NCBI GenBank assembly: GCA_964611125.1
Contig: CAZSZO010000009.1
Location: 1 to 64,000 of the forward strand
Reading direction: 5' to 3'
Length of the DNA stretch: 64,000 nucleotides
Source: JAEUIX01 sp964611125
Lineage (GTDB): Bacteria; Planctomycetota; Phycisphaerae; Phycisphaerales; UBA1924
Each line of letters starts with the position of its first letter. Position 1 is the first letter of the stretch. A program made the position numbers and the translations under genes. Shown piece by piece: positions 9,407 to 18,033 of this stretch. Under the pieces are notes generated by a model, which was given only the letters and a program-made list of their open reading frames with translations, was not told the origin of the DNA and did not search any database.

Positions 9407-9471
9407 CCGCCCACGCCTTGGCCGGTCGCGGCGGTGAGTAGCCCCTGCGGCCAGCTTCAAGAGCCCCCTCG

Positions 9472-11487
9472 ATGCTTGTCAGCCAGAAACGGCCCCGTGA
9501 CTTGGCGTGGTTCCACGCCGGCCCGCTGCTGTTCGGCGACTGGGGCACGAGCCGCCTGTATGTTCTGGGTTTGGCGTTCGCGTTCACCGGGTTCGCCTCG
9601 CCGTACTACCTGATCGGGTTGTCGGTGCTCATGATCGGGGTGGCGTGGGCGTACACGGTGATCTGCGGGCAGTTTCACGACGGCGGCGGCGTGTACACGG
9701 CGGCCCGGCAGATCAGCCCGCTGCTGGGGGTGATCGGGGCGACGCTGCTGATGGCGGACTACATCGTCACGGCGGCGCTGTCGACCCTTGACGGCTTCCA
9801 CTACTTCGGCGTGCCCGAGGGGCCGGGGGGATGGATCATCTTCGCCTGCTGCGCGGGGACGATGTTCCTGATCGGGGTCATCAACTGGTTCGGGCCGCGC
9901 TGGGCGGGGCGATTTGCGCTGGTGATCGCGGTCATCACGATGGGGCTGTCGGCGATCGTGGCGCTGGCGTGTCTGCCGTACATCCCGGCCGGAGTGAAGG
10001 CGGTGGACTGGGGGACGGGCGTCCCGCCGTGGACGCGCTGGACGCACTTCGCATCGATCATCCTGGCGCTGTCGGGGGTTGAGGCGGTGGCCAACATGAC
10101 CGGCATCATGAAGGAGCCGGTCGACCGGACCTCGGCCAAGACGATCTGGCCGATCCTGGGCGAGGTGGCGACGCTCAATGTCGTCTTCGGCTTTGCGCTG
10201 GTGGGCATCGTGAGCATGTCCCGGTCCGGGGGGCTCGCGGGCTTCGGCTTCACCAACGAAGAGGTGAAGAACGCCGCGATGAAGGTGATCGCGCTGCAGG
10301 CCGGGTACGACTGGCTGGGCCCGGCGATCGGCGCCGTGGTGGGCAAGGGCGCCGCGTTCGCGTTCGGGCTGCTGCTGATCTCGGCGGCGAACACGGTGGT
10401 GGTGGACATGATCGGCGTGCTGTATTCGCTGGGGCGCGATCGGGAGCTGCCGTCGAAGCTGACGAACCTGAACTACTCCGGGGTGCCGTGGCTGCCGCTG
10501 ATCGCGGCGTGCGCGATGCCGGTGGGGGTGCTGCTGTTCGTGCGCGACCTGGAGAAGCTGTCGGACCTGTATGCGATCGGCGTGTGCGGGGCCATCACGG
10601 TGAATCTGCTGTGCTGCGCGTACAACCCGAGGCTCACCATCGGCCCGCGGACCCGGGCGGGCCTGTGGGTCATCGGCGGGATCGTGGGCTCGATCTGGGT
10701 GACGATCGCAATCACGAAGCTGGCGGCCTTGGCCTTCGCGAGCGGGCTGGTGGCGGTGGTGCTGGTGGCGCGCGTGGTGGCCCATCGGGTGCAGGCGCGG
10801 GCGGAGGCGACGCGGCCGGCCGCGCCGGCGCTGGGCTGGCTTGCGGAGCTGCGGCAGGCGCCGCTGAAGCTCGACGGCGATACGCGTCGCATCATGCTGG
10901 CGGCCCGCGGACGGCATCAGGCGGACTTTGCGGTGGACCTGGCCCGCCGAACCAACTCGACGCTGTTTGTGATCTATGTGCGGACGCTGCGGGTGCTGGA
11001 GATGGGCAACCTGGGGGTGCCGCGCGTGGAGGAGGATCATGAGGCCCAGGAGTCGCTGGGCTATGCCGCGATGCTGGCGCGGCGCTTCGGGGTGGCGTGC
11101 GTGCCGATCTACGCGTGCAGCAACAACATCGCCGAGGAGATCCTGGACTACACGGTGACCTACGGCTGCGACACGCTGATCCTGGGCGAGTCGAAGCGGC
11201 GGCTGTTCGCCCGCAAGCTGGAGGGGGACGTGGTCGCGGACATCGCCCGACACCTCCCCCCGGGGGTGCAGCTGATCAGGCGGGCGTCGGAGCCGTTCGC
11301 CGCGGCGCCGGCGGATGAGGGGCGGCCAAACGCGGCGGGCAACCACCAGCATGCGGGCGACGGCCATGCCGGGCCGAACTCGGCTGACGGCGCCCCGCCC
11401 CCGCCCCGCACTCCCTCCACTCCCGCCGATCCCTCCGCTCCGCCAGCGCCGCCAGCACCGACCGGCGCGGGGAAGAGCCCGAGTTGA
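9472..11487 (+). CDS. APC-superfamily permease with Usp-like C-terminal domain
   Basis: A protein of 671 residues. The first ~430 carry about twelve hydrophobic helices of an amino acid/polyamine (APC) permease, with GDWGTSRLYVLGLAFAF in TM1 and a GxG-type unwound segment. Residues ~455-600 form a cytosolic domain reminiscent of universal stress proteins (RIMLAARGRHQADFAVDLAR, then CDTLILGESKRRLFARKL). The last ~70 residues are Pro/Ala-rich. Such fusions are known in several phyla; the tail is thought to regulate transport. Substrate unknown. There is no clear SD before ATG 9472; the preceding promoter-like TACACT is at 9401. Confidence 0.85.
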   Translation: MLVSQKRPRDLAWFHAGPLLFGDWGTSRLYVLGLAFAFTGFASPYYLIGLSVLMIGVAWAYTVICGQFHDGGGVYTAARQISPLLGVIGATLLMADYIVTAALSTLDGFHYFGVPEGPGGWIIFACCAGTMFLIGVINWFGPRWAGRFALVIAVITMGLSAIVALACLPYIPAGVKAVDWGTGVPPWTRWTHFASIILALSGVEAVANMTGIMKEPVDRTSAKTIWPILGEVATLNVVFGFALVGIVSMSRSGGLAGFGFTNEEVKNAAMKVIALQAGYDWLGPAIGAVVGKGAAFAFGLLLISAANTVVVDMIGVLYSLGRDRELPSKLTNLNYSGVPWLPLIAACAMPVGVLLFVRDLEKLSDLYAIGVCGAITVNLLCCAYNPRLTIGPRTRAGLWVIGGIVGSIWVTIAITKLAALAFASGLVAVVLVARVVAHRVQARAEATRPAAPALGWLAELRQAPLKLDGDTRRIMLAARGRHQADFAVDLARRTNSTLFVIYVRTLRVLEMGNLGVPRVEEDHEAQESLGYAAMLARRFGVACVPIYACSNNIAEEILDYTVTYGCDTLILGESKRRLFARKLEGDVVADIARHLPPGVQLIRRASEPFAAAPADEGRPNAAGNHQHAGDGHAGPNSADGAPPPPRTPSTPADPSAPPAPPAPTGAGKSPS

Positions 11488-11493
11488 TCGAGC

Positions 11494-11499
11494 TAGACT
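11494..11499 (+). promoter_or_regulatory. Candidate leaderless -10 (TAGACT) of uvrD-like gene
   Basis: The hexamer ends 6 nt before ATG 11506 and there is no SD, so transcription would begin at or next to the start codon. One of eight genes in the window with this arrangement. Confidence 0.55.
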
Positions 11500-11505
11500 G
11501 GCGTG

Positions 11506-14211
11506 ATGCAGCCGTTTCCTGATCTGACCGCCGACCTGACGCCGCCGCAGCGCGAGGCGGTGCTGTGCACCGAGGGGCCGCTGCTGGTGCTCGCGGGTCC
11601 GGGGTCGGGCAAGACGCGCGTGATCACGCGGCGCATCGCCCACCTGATCGGCATGGGCGTCCCGGCGTGGCGGATTCTGGCGGTGACCTTCACCAACAAG
11701 GCGGCGGGGGAGATGCGTCACCGCGTCGCGTCGGTGATGGGCGAAGGCCGGGGCGAGGGGGGCGAGGCGGGCCTCGCGGCGGCCCGCGGGCTGACGGTGA
11801 CGACGTTCCACTCGCTGTGCGTGCGGTTGCTGCGGCGCTACGCCGACCTGTGGGCCGCCGAGCGCGGTGCGGCGGGGCGGCCGCCGATCATCAAGGCCGA
11901 CTTCACCGTCTACGACGCCGATGACCAGATGGCGCTCCTGAAGAAGGTGATCGCGGCGATGGAGCTGTCGACGGCGAACTTCCCGCCCCGCAGCGTGCTC
12001 TCGGCGATCTCGAACGCCAAGAACGACCTGCTGGACTCACGCCAGTTCGCGGGGGTGGCGCACGACTTCCATTCGCGGACGGTGGCCAAGGCCTACGAGC
12101 GCTACGACGCGGCGCTGCGGGCCGCGGGCGCGGCGGACTTTGACGACCTGCTGCTGCTGACGGCCCAGATGCTGCGTGAGTCGGGGGCGGTTCGGCAGGA
12201 GGTGCGGCGGCGCTACCAGTACCTGCTGGTGGATGAATACCAGGACACCAACAAATCACAGTTCGTGATCGCCAGCCTGATCGCCGGGGAGGAGACGTCG
12301 GGCGGGGGCGGGGGGGGCGGGGGGGGCGGCGGCGGGAATGGTGGCGGGCGGCCCAACATCTGCGTGGTGGGCGATCCCGACCAGTCGATCTATGGCTGGC
12401 GCGGGGCGGACATCGCCAACATCCTGCAGTTCGAGGAGCATTACCCCTCGGCGCGGGTGATCGCGCTCGGGGAGAACTTCCGGTCGCTGGCGCCGATCCT
12501 CAATGCGGCGGACCGGCTGATCCGCCAGAACAAGAAGCGCAAGCACAAGCCGCTGATCGCGATGCGGAAGGGTGGCGGGGCCGGGAGAATCGGGAAAACC
12601 AGCGGCGACGAGGTGGAGATCGTGCTGTGCCGCGATGAGCACCACGAGGCGGGCCTGGTCGTTGACTGGTTCAAGCGGCTGCGCGAAGAGGGTCGCATCG
12701 AGTGGAAGGACGCGGCGGTCTTCTACCGGACCAACGCGCTCTCGCGGGTGATGGAGGACTCGCTCCGCGGCGCGGGGATCCCCTACACCATCGTGCGCGG
12801 CACGGCGTTCTTCCAGCGCGAGGAGGTGAAGAACGCCCTGGCCTATTTGCGCGTGCTGGCTAACCCGGCGGATTCGGTGTCGCTGGGGCGGATCATCAAC
12901 ACCCCGGCCCGCGGGATCGGCGACACCACGTGGACCAAGATCGAGACCTGGGCGGCCGAGCGGGGGACGCCGGTGCTGACGGCCTTGCGCGGGCTGAGCA
13001 GCGGAAGGGGGGACGGGCCGGGCGGTACGAGCCGATCCCTGGCGGCGGTGGCGAAGTTTGTCGCGATGCTCGACAGCTGGCTCAATCGCGGGGCGGGCCA
13101 GCCGGCGGCCGGGGCGCTGCCCGCCGAGGACCCCGCGGCCGACGCGCCTGGAGCGAACGAAGAGCCATCGATGTTCGACGGCATCGGGGGACCCTGGGCG
13201 AGCGATGCCGCGACCGAAGGCGAGATTGGCGATACCGAGGGCGAGCTTGGCGAAGCCGCGGACGAGGGCGAGGACACGGGCGCTGGCGATGGCGAGCCGG
13301 GCGTGGTGGAGGGCAGCCTGCCCGAGTTGGTGGAGCGGGTGATCCGCGAGTCGGGCCTGGAGGCGATGTACGCCAGCGAGGAGGAGCGGGTGGAGAACCT
13401 CGCCGAGCTGGTGAGCTCAGCCCGGGAATTCGAAGCCGGGTTCCTCGAAGCGGCGGCGAACGATGCCGATGCCGGCGGCGGGCCTGCGGGGCCAGAGCTT
13501 GAGGCGGCCCCGCCAACGGGAGCGAGGGGGCTGATCGACGTGCTGCACGCCTATTTGGAGCGGGTGGCCCTGGTGGCCGATACCGACGCCCTCGACCCGA
13601 GCCACGGGGCCGTCACCATGATGACCCTGCACGCGGCCAAGGGGCTGGAGTACCGCGCTGCGGCCCTGATCGGCCTTGAGGAAGCCATGCTGCCGCACAT
13701 GCGGAGTAACGAAAGCGAGGCGGCCCTCGAGGAGGAGCGGCGGCTGTGCTTTGTCGGCGTGACGCGGGCGATGGACCGACTGCTGATGACCTCGGCCAAG
13801 CACCGGACGCTCCGCGGGCTGACCGAGCGGATGATCCCCAGCCGGTTCATCGACGAGCTGCGCGGCGACGGCGTGGTGATCTCCGACCAGAGCGGCGGGC
13901 TGGAATCCTCGTTTGATGACGACCCCGACATGCGGAGCTTCCTGCGGCACGGCCGGGGCGAGGAGGGGCGGGGCCAGGAGGGGCGGGCGGCGGGCTTGCC
14001 GCGCGAGCATGTGTATGTGCCCGACGAGGGCGAGGGGCACGGCGCGGGAGGGCGGATCTCGGTGGGGTGCGTGGTTCGGCACCCGCAGTTCGGCCTGGGC
14101 AAGGTCGAGGGCGTGACCGGCGGCCAGGATGCCCGGGTGCGGGTGAAGTTCAACGATGTCGGCACCAAGACGCTGGTGCTGGCGTATGCGCGGCTGGAGC
14201 GGGTGAAGTAG
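11506..14211 (+). CDS. UvrD/PcrA-family superfamily 1 DNA helicase
   Basis: A protein of 901 residues with the full SF1A motif set: Walker A AGPGSGKT (30-37), Ia TFTNKAAGEMR, II LLVDEYQDTNKSQ, III VVGDPDQSIYGWRGAD, IV GENFRS, V TMMTLHAAKGLEY and VI RLCFVGVTRAMDRLLM. The C-terminus has a PcrA-like Tudor domain (VGCVVRHPQFGLGKVEGV). It unwinds DNA 3'-5' in repair and replication restart. Oddities: a poly-Gly insertion between motifs II and III (about residues 266-281) and a long acidic, low-complexity insertion (about 530-610) within domain 2B. ATG 11506 preferred over GTG 11503 because the -10-like TAGACT fits a leaderless start. Confidence 0.95.
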   Translation: MQPFPDLTADLTPPQREAVLCTEGPLLVLAGPGSGKTRVITRRIAHLIGMGVPAWRILAVTFTNKAAGEMRHRVASVMGEGRGEGGEAGLAAARGLTVTTFHSLCVRLLRRYADLWAAERGAAGRPPIIKADFTVYDADDQMALLKKVIAAMELSTANFPPRSVLSAISNAKNDLLDSRQFAGVAHDFHSRTVAKAYERYDAALRAAGAADFDDLLLLTAQMLRESGAVRQEVRRRYQYLLVDEYQDTNKSQFVIASLIAGEETSGGGGGGGGGGGGNGGGRPNICVVGDPDQSIYGWRGADIANILQFEEHYPSARVIALGENFRSLAPILNAADRLIRQNKKRKHKPLIAMRKGGGAGRIGKTSGDEVEIVLCRDEHHEAGLVVDWFKRLREEGRIEWKDAAVFYRTNALSRVMEDSLRGAGIPYTIVRGTAFFQREEVKNALAYLRVLANPADSVSLGRIINTPARGIGDTTWTKIETWAAERGTPVLTALRGLSSGRGDGPGGTSRSLAAVAKFVAMLDSWLNRGAGQPAAGALPAEDPAADAPGANEEPSMFDGIGGPWASDAATEGEIGDTEGELGEAADEGEDTGAGDGEPGVVEGSLPELVERVIRESGLEAMYASEEERVENLAELVSSAREFEAGFLEAAANDADAGGGPAGPELEAAPPTGARGLIDVLHAYLERVALVADTDALDPSHGAVTMMTLHAAKGLEYRAAALIGLEEAMLPHMRSNESEAALEEERRLCFVGVTRAMDRLLMTSAKHRTLRGLTERMIPSRFIDELRGDGVVISDQSGGLESSFDDDPDMRSFLRHGRGEEGRGQEGRAAGLPREHVYVPDEGEGHGAGGRISVGCVVRHPQFGLGKVEGVTGGQDARVRVKFNDVGTKTLVLAYARLERVK

Positions 14212-14213
14212 CC

Positions 14214-14567
14214 TCAGGTGCGGAGGGCCACGCTGAGTTTGGCGCCGCAATACAGGCACTGGGCCCGAAGCCCTACGGCCACCACCCGCTGGCAACCAGA
14301 GCAAGTCGCCTTGACGTTCTCCGGCGAAGAAGCGGTCTGCTGGAGCTCGATCTCGCCGACCGCCTGCGCCAGCTCGTGCTCGGCGACGCCGAAGCGGTCG
14401 CGCAGGATCATCCAGAGCGCTGACGAGAGCACGCGCTGCCTGCGGACATCCTCGCTGAGGCGATCGATCTCCCGGCGCGCGGCCTCAGTCTCCCCGCGGG
14501 CGACCCGACGGGCGTCGACGAGGTCCATCGACTGCTGCAGATTCCAGAGGTATCCGCCGATATCCAT
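14214..14567 (-). CDS. Small zinc-ribbon protein, coiled-coil N-terminus
   Basis: A protein of 117 residues. A charged helical region (about 15-75) precedes a C-terminal zinc ribbon, C-x2-C at CSGC and CLYC. ATG 14567 is chosen because AGGAGG lies 5 nt upstream; a longer frame to 14615 lacks an SD. It ends 2 bp from the helicase stop on the opposite strand, so the two transcripts converge. No function known; it might bind nucleic acid or protein through the ribbon. Confidence 0.75.
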   Translation of the reverse strand: MDIGGYLWNLQQSMDLVDARRVARGETEAARREIDRLSEDVRRQRVLSSALWMILRDRFGVAEHELAQAVGEIELQQTASSPENVKATCSGCQRVVAVGLRAQCLYCGAKLSVALRT

Positions 14568-14685
14568 GACAGCCTCCTGAGCACAGGATTTTACGCCTTC
14601 GAGGAGGTATGGCACAGTTGAGGCTTACGTCAGCCGAACTTGTCGGCAAGCGGGATAAGTCTCGCGTCTCGCGGCTCGCGACTTC

Positions 14686-16317
14686 CTACGCCGGCCTCAC
14701 GCCCATATACAACTGCCGCACGCGCTCCGTCTGCTGCTTCCTCACGATGTCCAGCACCGCCTTGGAGACCTTGAACGCCGCCTCATCGGTCGTCACGTTC
14801 GAGCAGTGCTCCGCGAGGCACTGGTACACGAGCTTGAAGCCGTCGCGCGGCTGGTGCATCTGGTCGAGCGCGTCCACCAGGTCCGCCCGCGTCACCTCGT
14901 CGGCGAACAGATCCCGCAGCGAGATCGGCTGGGCGCCGGCGGGGCGGCAGGCGTTGATGCGGGCCGTGCACAGGTCGTAGAGCATCGGGCCCGTCCACGC
15001 CAGGCGCTCGATGAGGCACTGCTTATCCAGGCGGGCTTCCTGGAAGAACGCGGCCGACTCGCGGAAGAGCACGTGCCGAAGCTCCACAGGCAGCAGCAGC
15101 TTGACGCCGACGCCGTCCTGCTGCAGGAACTTGTTATTCAGCAGCGGCCACACGATGCTCCGCATCCGCTCGACATCGCCCGAGACGATGGCGGGCTCAT
15201 CGACGCGGTCGACGATGATGATCAGCCCGGCGTAGCCAAGCGCCGCGAGCACGCGGCGCAGGCGGTCGAGCATGCCGTAGCGCTGGTCGTCGGCGTCGGT
15301 GAGCGGGAGCGTGACCGGAGAGCGGGCCGCGGCGGGAAGCTGGCGGAGCACCGCGGCGAAGGACCGCTCGGAGCGCGGGATGACGCGGATCTGCTTGCGA
15401 AGGCGGTGGGCCACGCGACCGACGGCGAGGCGGTCGGTGATCGCCCGCTTGAACAGGAAGGCGAGCCAGACCCCCAGCGCGGTGAAGAACGCGGTGGTCC
15501 ACATGGGGTCAAGGTCGGGCATCGCCTCGCGCCAGTGGCCGGTGCGGACGTACGCCGCGAGGACCGCGGCGGGGGCGGCCCAGCCGAAGCCGACCAGCAG
15601 CGACTCGGCCCGGTCGACCCACGAACGGCGCACGCCCAGGCGGCGGCGGAGCGCGCGGGTGCGGTCCTCGACGTGCTCGGGGCGGTCGTAGATGCCCTGG
15701 AGCGTCAGGAGGTCGTTGCGGAGCGAGGGGTCGAGCCCGCGCAGGGCCCGCTTGAGCTCGGGCCCCTTGGCCCCGAGGTCGACGCGGGCGGCCTCCTCGC
15801 CCGGGCGCTGGGCGTGGTCGAGCGCGGCGTCGACCAGCCGGGGCACGACCGCCGCGAGCACGCCGTCGATGTGATCGGCCAGACGGAGGCGCTTGAGCGT
15901 GTCGGCCGGCACGGCCTTGCGATCCTTGAGGGCGGGCAGGATGCGCGCGGCGTAGCGGTCGAGCACGTCGTTGAGCTGGTCGTAGGGGATCAGCAGGACG
16001 CGCTTGCCGGGGTTGACGGCGTTGTACGCCGCCATGTGCTCGCCGATCTGAAGCCGGATGGCGGTCTTGCCGCTGCCCTTTTCGCCGAAGACGATGGAGG
16101 TGGAGGGACGGGAGAAGTCGCCGGCGATCTTCTCAAAGTCCGGGTGCTGGACGCGCGAGCCGGGCTTGGGGGCGCCGATGGGGCCGAAGGGCCGGCTGGT
16201 CGGGGCCGGCTCGGGGAGCGCCGAGAGGCGGGTGAAGACCGGATCCTGACGAGCTTCCTCGCCCCGGAAGGGGTTCTCAGAGAGCGACCAGTGCTCGAGG
16301 AAGGCGGCAAGGGTCAT
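14686..16317 (-). CDS. KAP-type P-loop NTPase with two inserted transmembrane helices
   Basis: A protein of 543 residues. Walker A is GEKGSGKT (78-85) and Walker B is GLIIIVDRVDE (364-374). Two hydrophobic segments (about 239-257 and 272-290) sit between them, the arrangement that defines KAP-family NTPases, whose ATPase domain faces the cytosol. The N-terminus (SENPFRGEEARQDPVFTRL) resembles ExeA-like ATPases. Bacterial KAP proteins are often linked to defence or membrane-associated signalling; nothing in the neighbourhood (phosphomannomutase upstream, zinc-ribbon gene downstream) supports a specific role. The start codon lacks a clear SD. Family assignment is inferred from topology. Confidence 0.78.
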   Translation of the reverse strand: MTLAAFLEHWSLSENPFRGEEARQDPVFTRLSALPEPAPTSRPFGPIGAPKPGSRVQHPDFEKIAGDFSRPSTSIVFGEKGSGKTAIRLQIGEHMAAYNAVNPGKRVLLIPYDQLNDVLDRYAARILPALKDRKAVPADTLKRLRLADHIDGVLAAVVPRLVDAALDHAQRPGEEAARVDLGAKGPELKRALRGLDPSLRNDLLTLQGIYDRPEHVEDRTRALRRRLGVRRSWVDRAESLLVGFGWAAPAAVLAAYVRTGHWREAMPDLDPMWTTAFFTALGVWLAFLFKRAITDRLAVGRVAHRLRKQIRVIPRSERSFAAVLRQLPAAARSPVTLPLTDADDQRYGMLDRLRRVLAALGYAGLIIIVDRVDEPAIVSGDVERMRSIVWPLLNNKFLQQDGVGVKLLLPVELRHVLFRESAAFFQEARLDKQCLIERLAWTGPMLYDLCTARINACRPAGAQPISLRDLFADEVTRADLVDALDQMHQPRDGFKLVYQCLAEHCSNVTTDEAAFKVSKAVLDIVRKQQTERVRQLYMGVRPA

Positions 16318-16415
16318 TGAGGGGCCGGATGTCGAGAGGGCCGGGAGGGGTGACGAACCGCGGAAGCCGGGAAATCTTGGTGGTGGCGTGGTGGCGACAG
16401 CCAGGACAGTCAGCG

Positions 16416-17852
16416 TCAGTGCGCCACGCGATGGCCCAGCAGCGGGCTGATGCGGGCGAGCATGTCATCGAGCTTCCGGCGGTCCTTCGCCTCGAGGTTG
16501 AGCCGCAGCAGCGGTTCGGTGTTGCTCTTGCGGACGTTGCACCACCAGCCATCCTTGGCGAAGCAGTCGATCGTGACGCCGTCGAGTTCGTCGACCGCCG
16601 CGGCGGGGTTGGCTGCGACGCCGAAGAGCTCCTTGAGCTTGGCCAGGGCGCCGTCCTTGTCCTCGATATTGAAGTTGATCTCGCCCGACTGGGCGTAGCG
16701 GGCGACGGGCTTGACGATCTCCGAGAGCGGCTTGTGCTGAGCGGCCATGACCGAGAGCACCGAGCACATGGCGATCGCCCCGCTGTCGGCGTTGAAGTTG
16801 TTCTTGAAGTAGAAGTGGCCGGAGAGCTCGCCCCCGAAGATCGCCTTGTTCTCAGCGAGCGCGGCCTTCAGGAAGACGTGGCCGACGCGGCTGCGGACCG
16901 GCTTGCCGCCGGCCTTGATGATGTCTTCGACGACCGCCTTCGTCGAGCGCAGGTCGTAGACCACCGCGGCGCCCGGGTTCTTGGCCAGGAAGTACTGGGC
17001 CAGCACGCTTGTCAGGAGGTCGCACCCGACGATCTGGCCCTTCTCATCGACGGCGACGCAGCGGTCGGCGTCGCCGTCATAGCAGAAGCCCACATCGGCC
17101 TTCTCAAGGACGACGCGCTCGCACGTCTGGCGGACGTTGGCGGCCACCAGCGGATTGGGCTCGTGAACGAACTCGCCCTTGGAATTGTCGAAATTGATCT
17201 CGATGATCTCGAGCCCCTCGACGTCCTTGCCCTTCTTGCCGAAGATGCGCGGGATCATCGTGCCCGCCATGCCGTTGGAAGCGTCGATGACGACGCGCAG
17301 CGGCTTCTTGGCCTTGCGGGGCGACAAGTCCATGAACGAGAGAACGTGCTTGCGATAGGCGTCCCACAGGTCGCGCTTCTCGGTGCGGCCGCCGGCGGAG
17401 ACGAAGTTGTTGACGAAGTCGACGGTGGCGGCGAACTTGCGGATCTCCGCCAGGCCGGTGGCCTCGCCGACAGGCTTGGCTTTGCGCTTGGAGATCTTGA
17501 AGCCGTTGTACTGCGGAGGGTTGTGGCTGGCGGTGCACATGACGCCGCCGGCGCAGTCGAGGTGGTTGATGGCGAAGTAGATGAACGACGTGTCGACCAT
17601 GCCCAGGTCGAGCACGTGCCCGCCCTGATCGGTGATGCCCTTGATGAGGGCGTCGGTGAGCGACGGCGAGGATTTCCGCATGTCGCGCCCGACGACGATG
17701 TTCTTCATCATCGGCGAGCCTTCGCCGGCGGCGATGGCGTCCTGCAGCAGATAGCGGGAAGCGCCATAGCCGATCTGGCGAGCCATGAGCTCGTTGAGCG
17801 GATCGGGATAGGTGCCGCGGATGTCGTACGCCTTGAAGACTTTGCCGAGCAT
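16416..17852 (-). CDS. manB: Phosphomannomutase/phosphoglucomutase
   Basis: A protein of 478 residues of the alpha-D-phosphohexomutase family. It shows KAYDIRGTYP at the N-terminus, the phosphoserine loop TASHNP (Ser109), the Mg-binding loop DGDADR (Asp259, 261, 263), the sugar-specificity loop GELSGH (341-346) and the phosphate-binding RKSNTEP (441-447). It converts mannose-6-P or glucose-6-P to the 1-phosphate for polysaccharide precursors. The GELSGH form fits dual PMM/PGM enzymes like AlgC/ManB. No SD is visible. An alginate-export-like porin occurs 14 kb away, which is only suggestive. Confidence 0.94.
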   Translation of the reverse strand: MLGKVFKAYDIRGTYPDPLNELMARQIGYGASRYLLQDAIAAGEGSPMMKNIVVGRDMRKSSPSLTDALIKGITDQGGHVLDLGMVDTSFIYFAINHLDCAGGVMCTASHNPPQYNGFKISKRKAKPVGEATGLAEIRKFAATVDFVNNFVSAGGRTEKRDLWDAYRKHVLSFMDLSPRKAKKPLRVVIDASNGMAGTMIPRIFGKKGKDVEGLEIIEINFDNSKGEFVHEPNPLVAANVRQTCERVVLEKADVGFCYDGDADRCVAVDEKGQIVGCDLLTSVLAQYFLAKNPGAAVVYDLRSTKAVVEDIIKAGGKPVRSRVGHVFLKAALAENKAIFGGELSGHFYFKNNFNADSGAIAMCSVLSVMAAQHKPLSEIVKPVARYAQSGEINFNIEDKDGALAKLKELFGVAANPAAAVDELDGVTIDCFAKDGWWCNVRKSNTEPLLRLNLEAKDRRKLDDMLARISPLLGHRVAH

Positions 17853-18033
17853 GTTTGGTGTCCGCTAGGAATCGGTGAGACCCGAGGGTGGGCAAGCGTA
17901 GCCGGAGAGGCGGTTTGGTCCAATCGGCCCTTGGCGGTCAGCGGAAAGTCGCCAGGCCCGTACTCCCCTTGCTCCATAACCTCCCACCCTGCTCAGTTCC
18001 CCCATCTTCCCGTCGGCACCCCTGGAGCTGCCC

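Noticed and set aside
9457..11811. Very long open frame antisense to the permease and helicase
   Set aside because: It is Arg/His/Pro-rich without any family pattern and lies opposite two well-supported genes; high G+C creates such frames.
12300..12348. Poly-G tract in the helicase gene as a phase-variation switch
   Set aside because: The run is GGC/GGG mixed and codes for a Gly loop at a permissive site; no frame alternative makes sense. Sequencing error also cannot be excluded.
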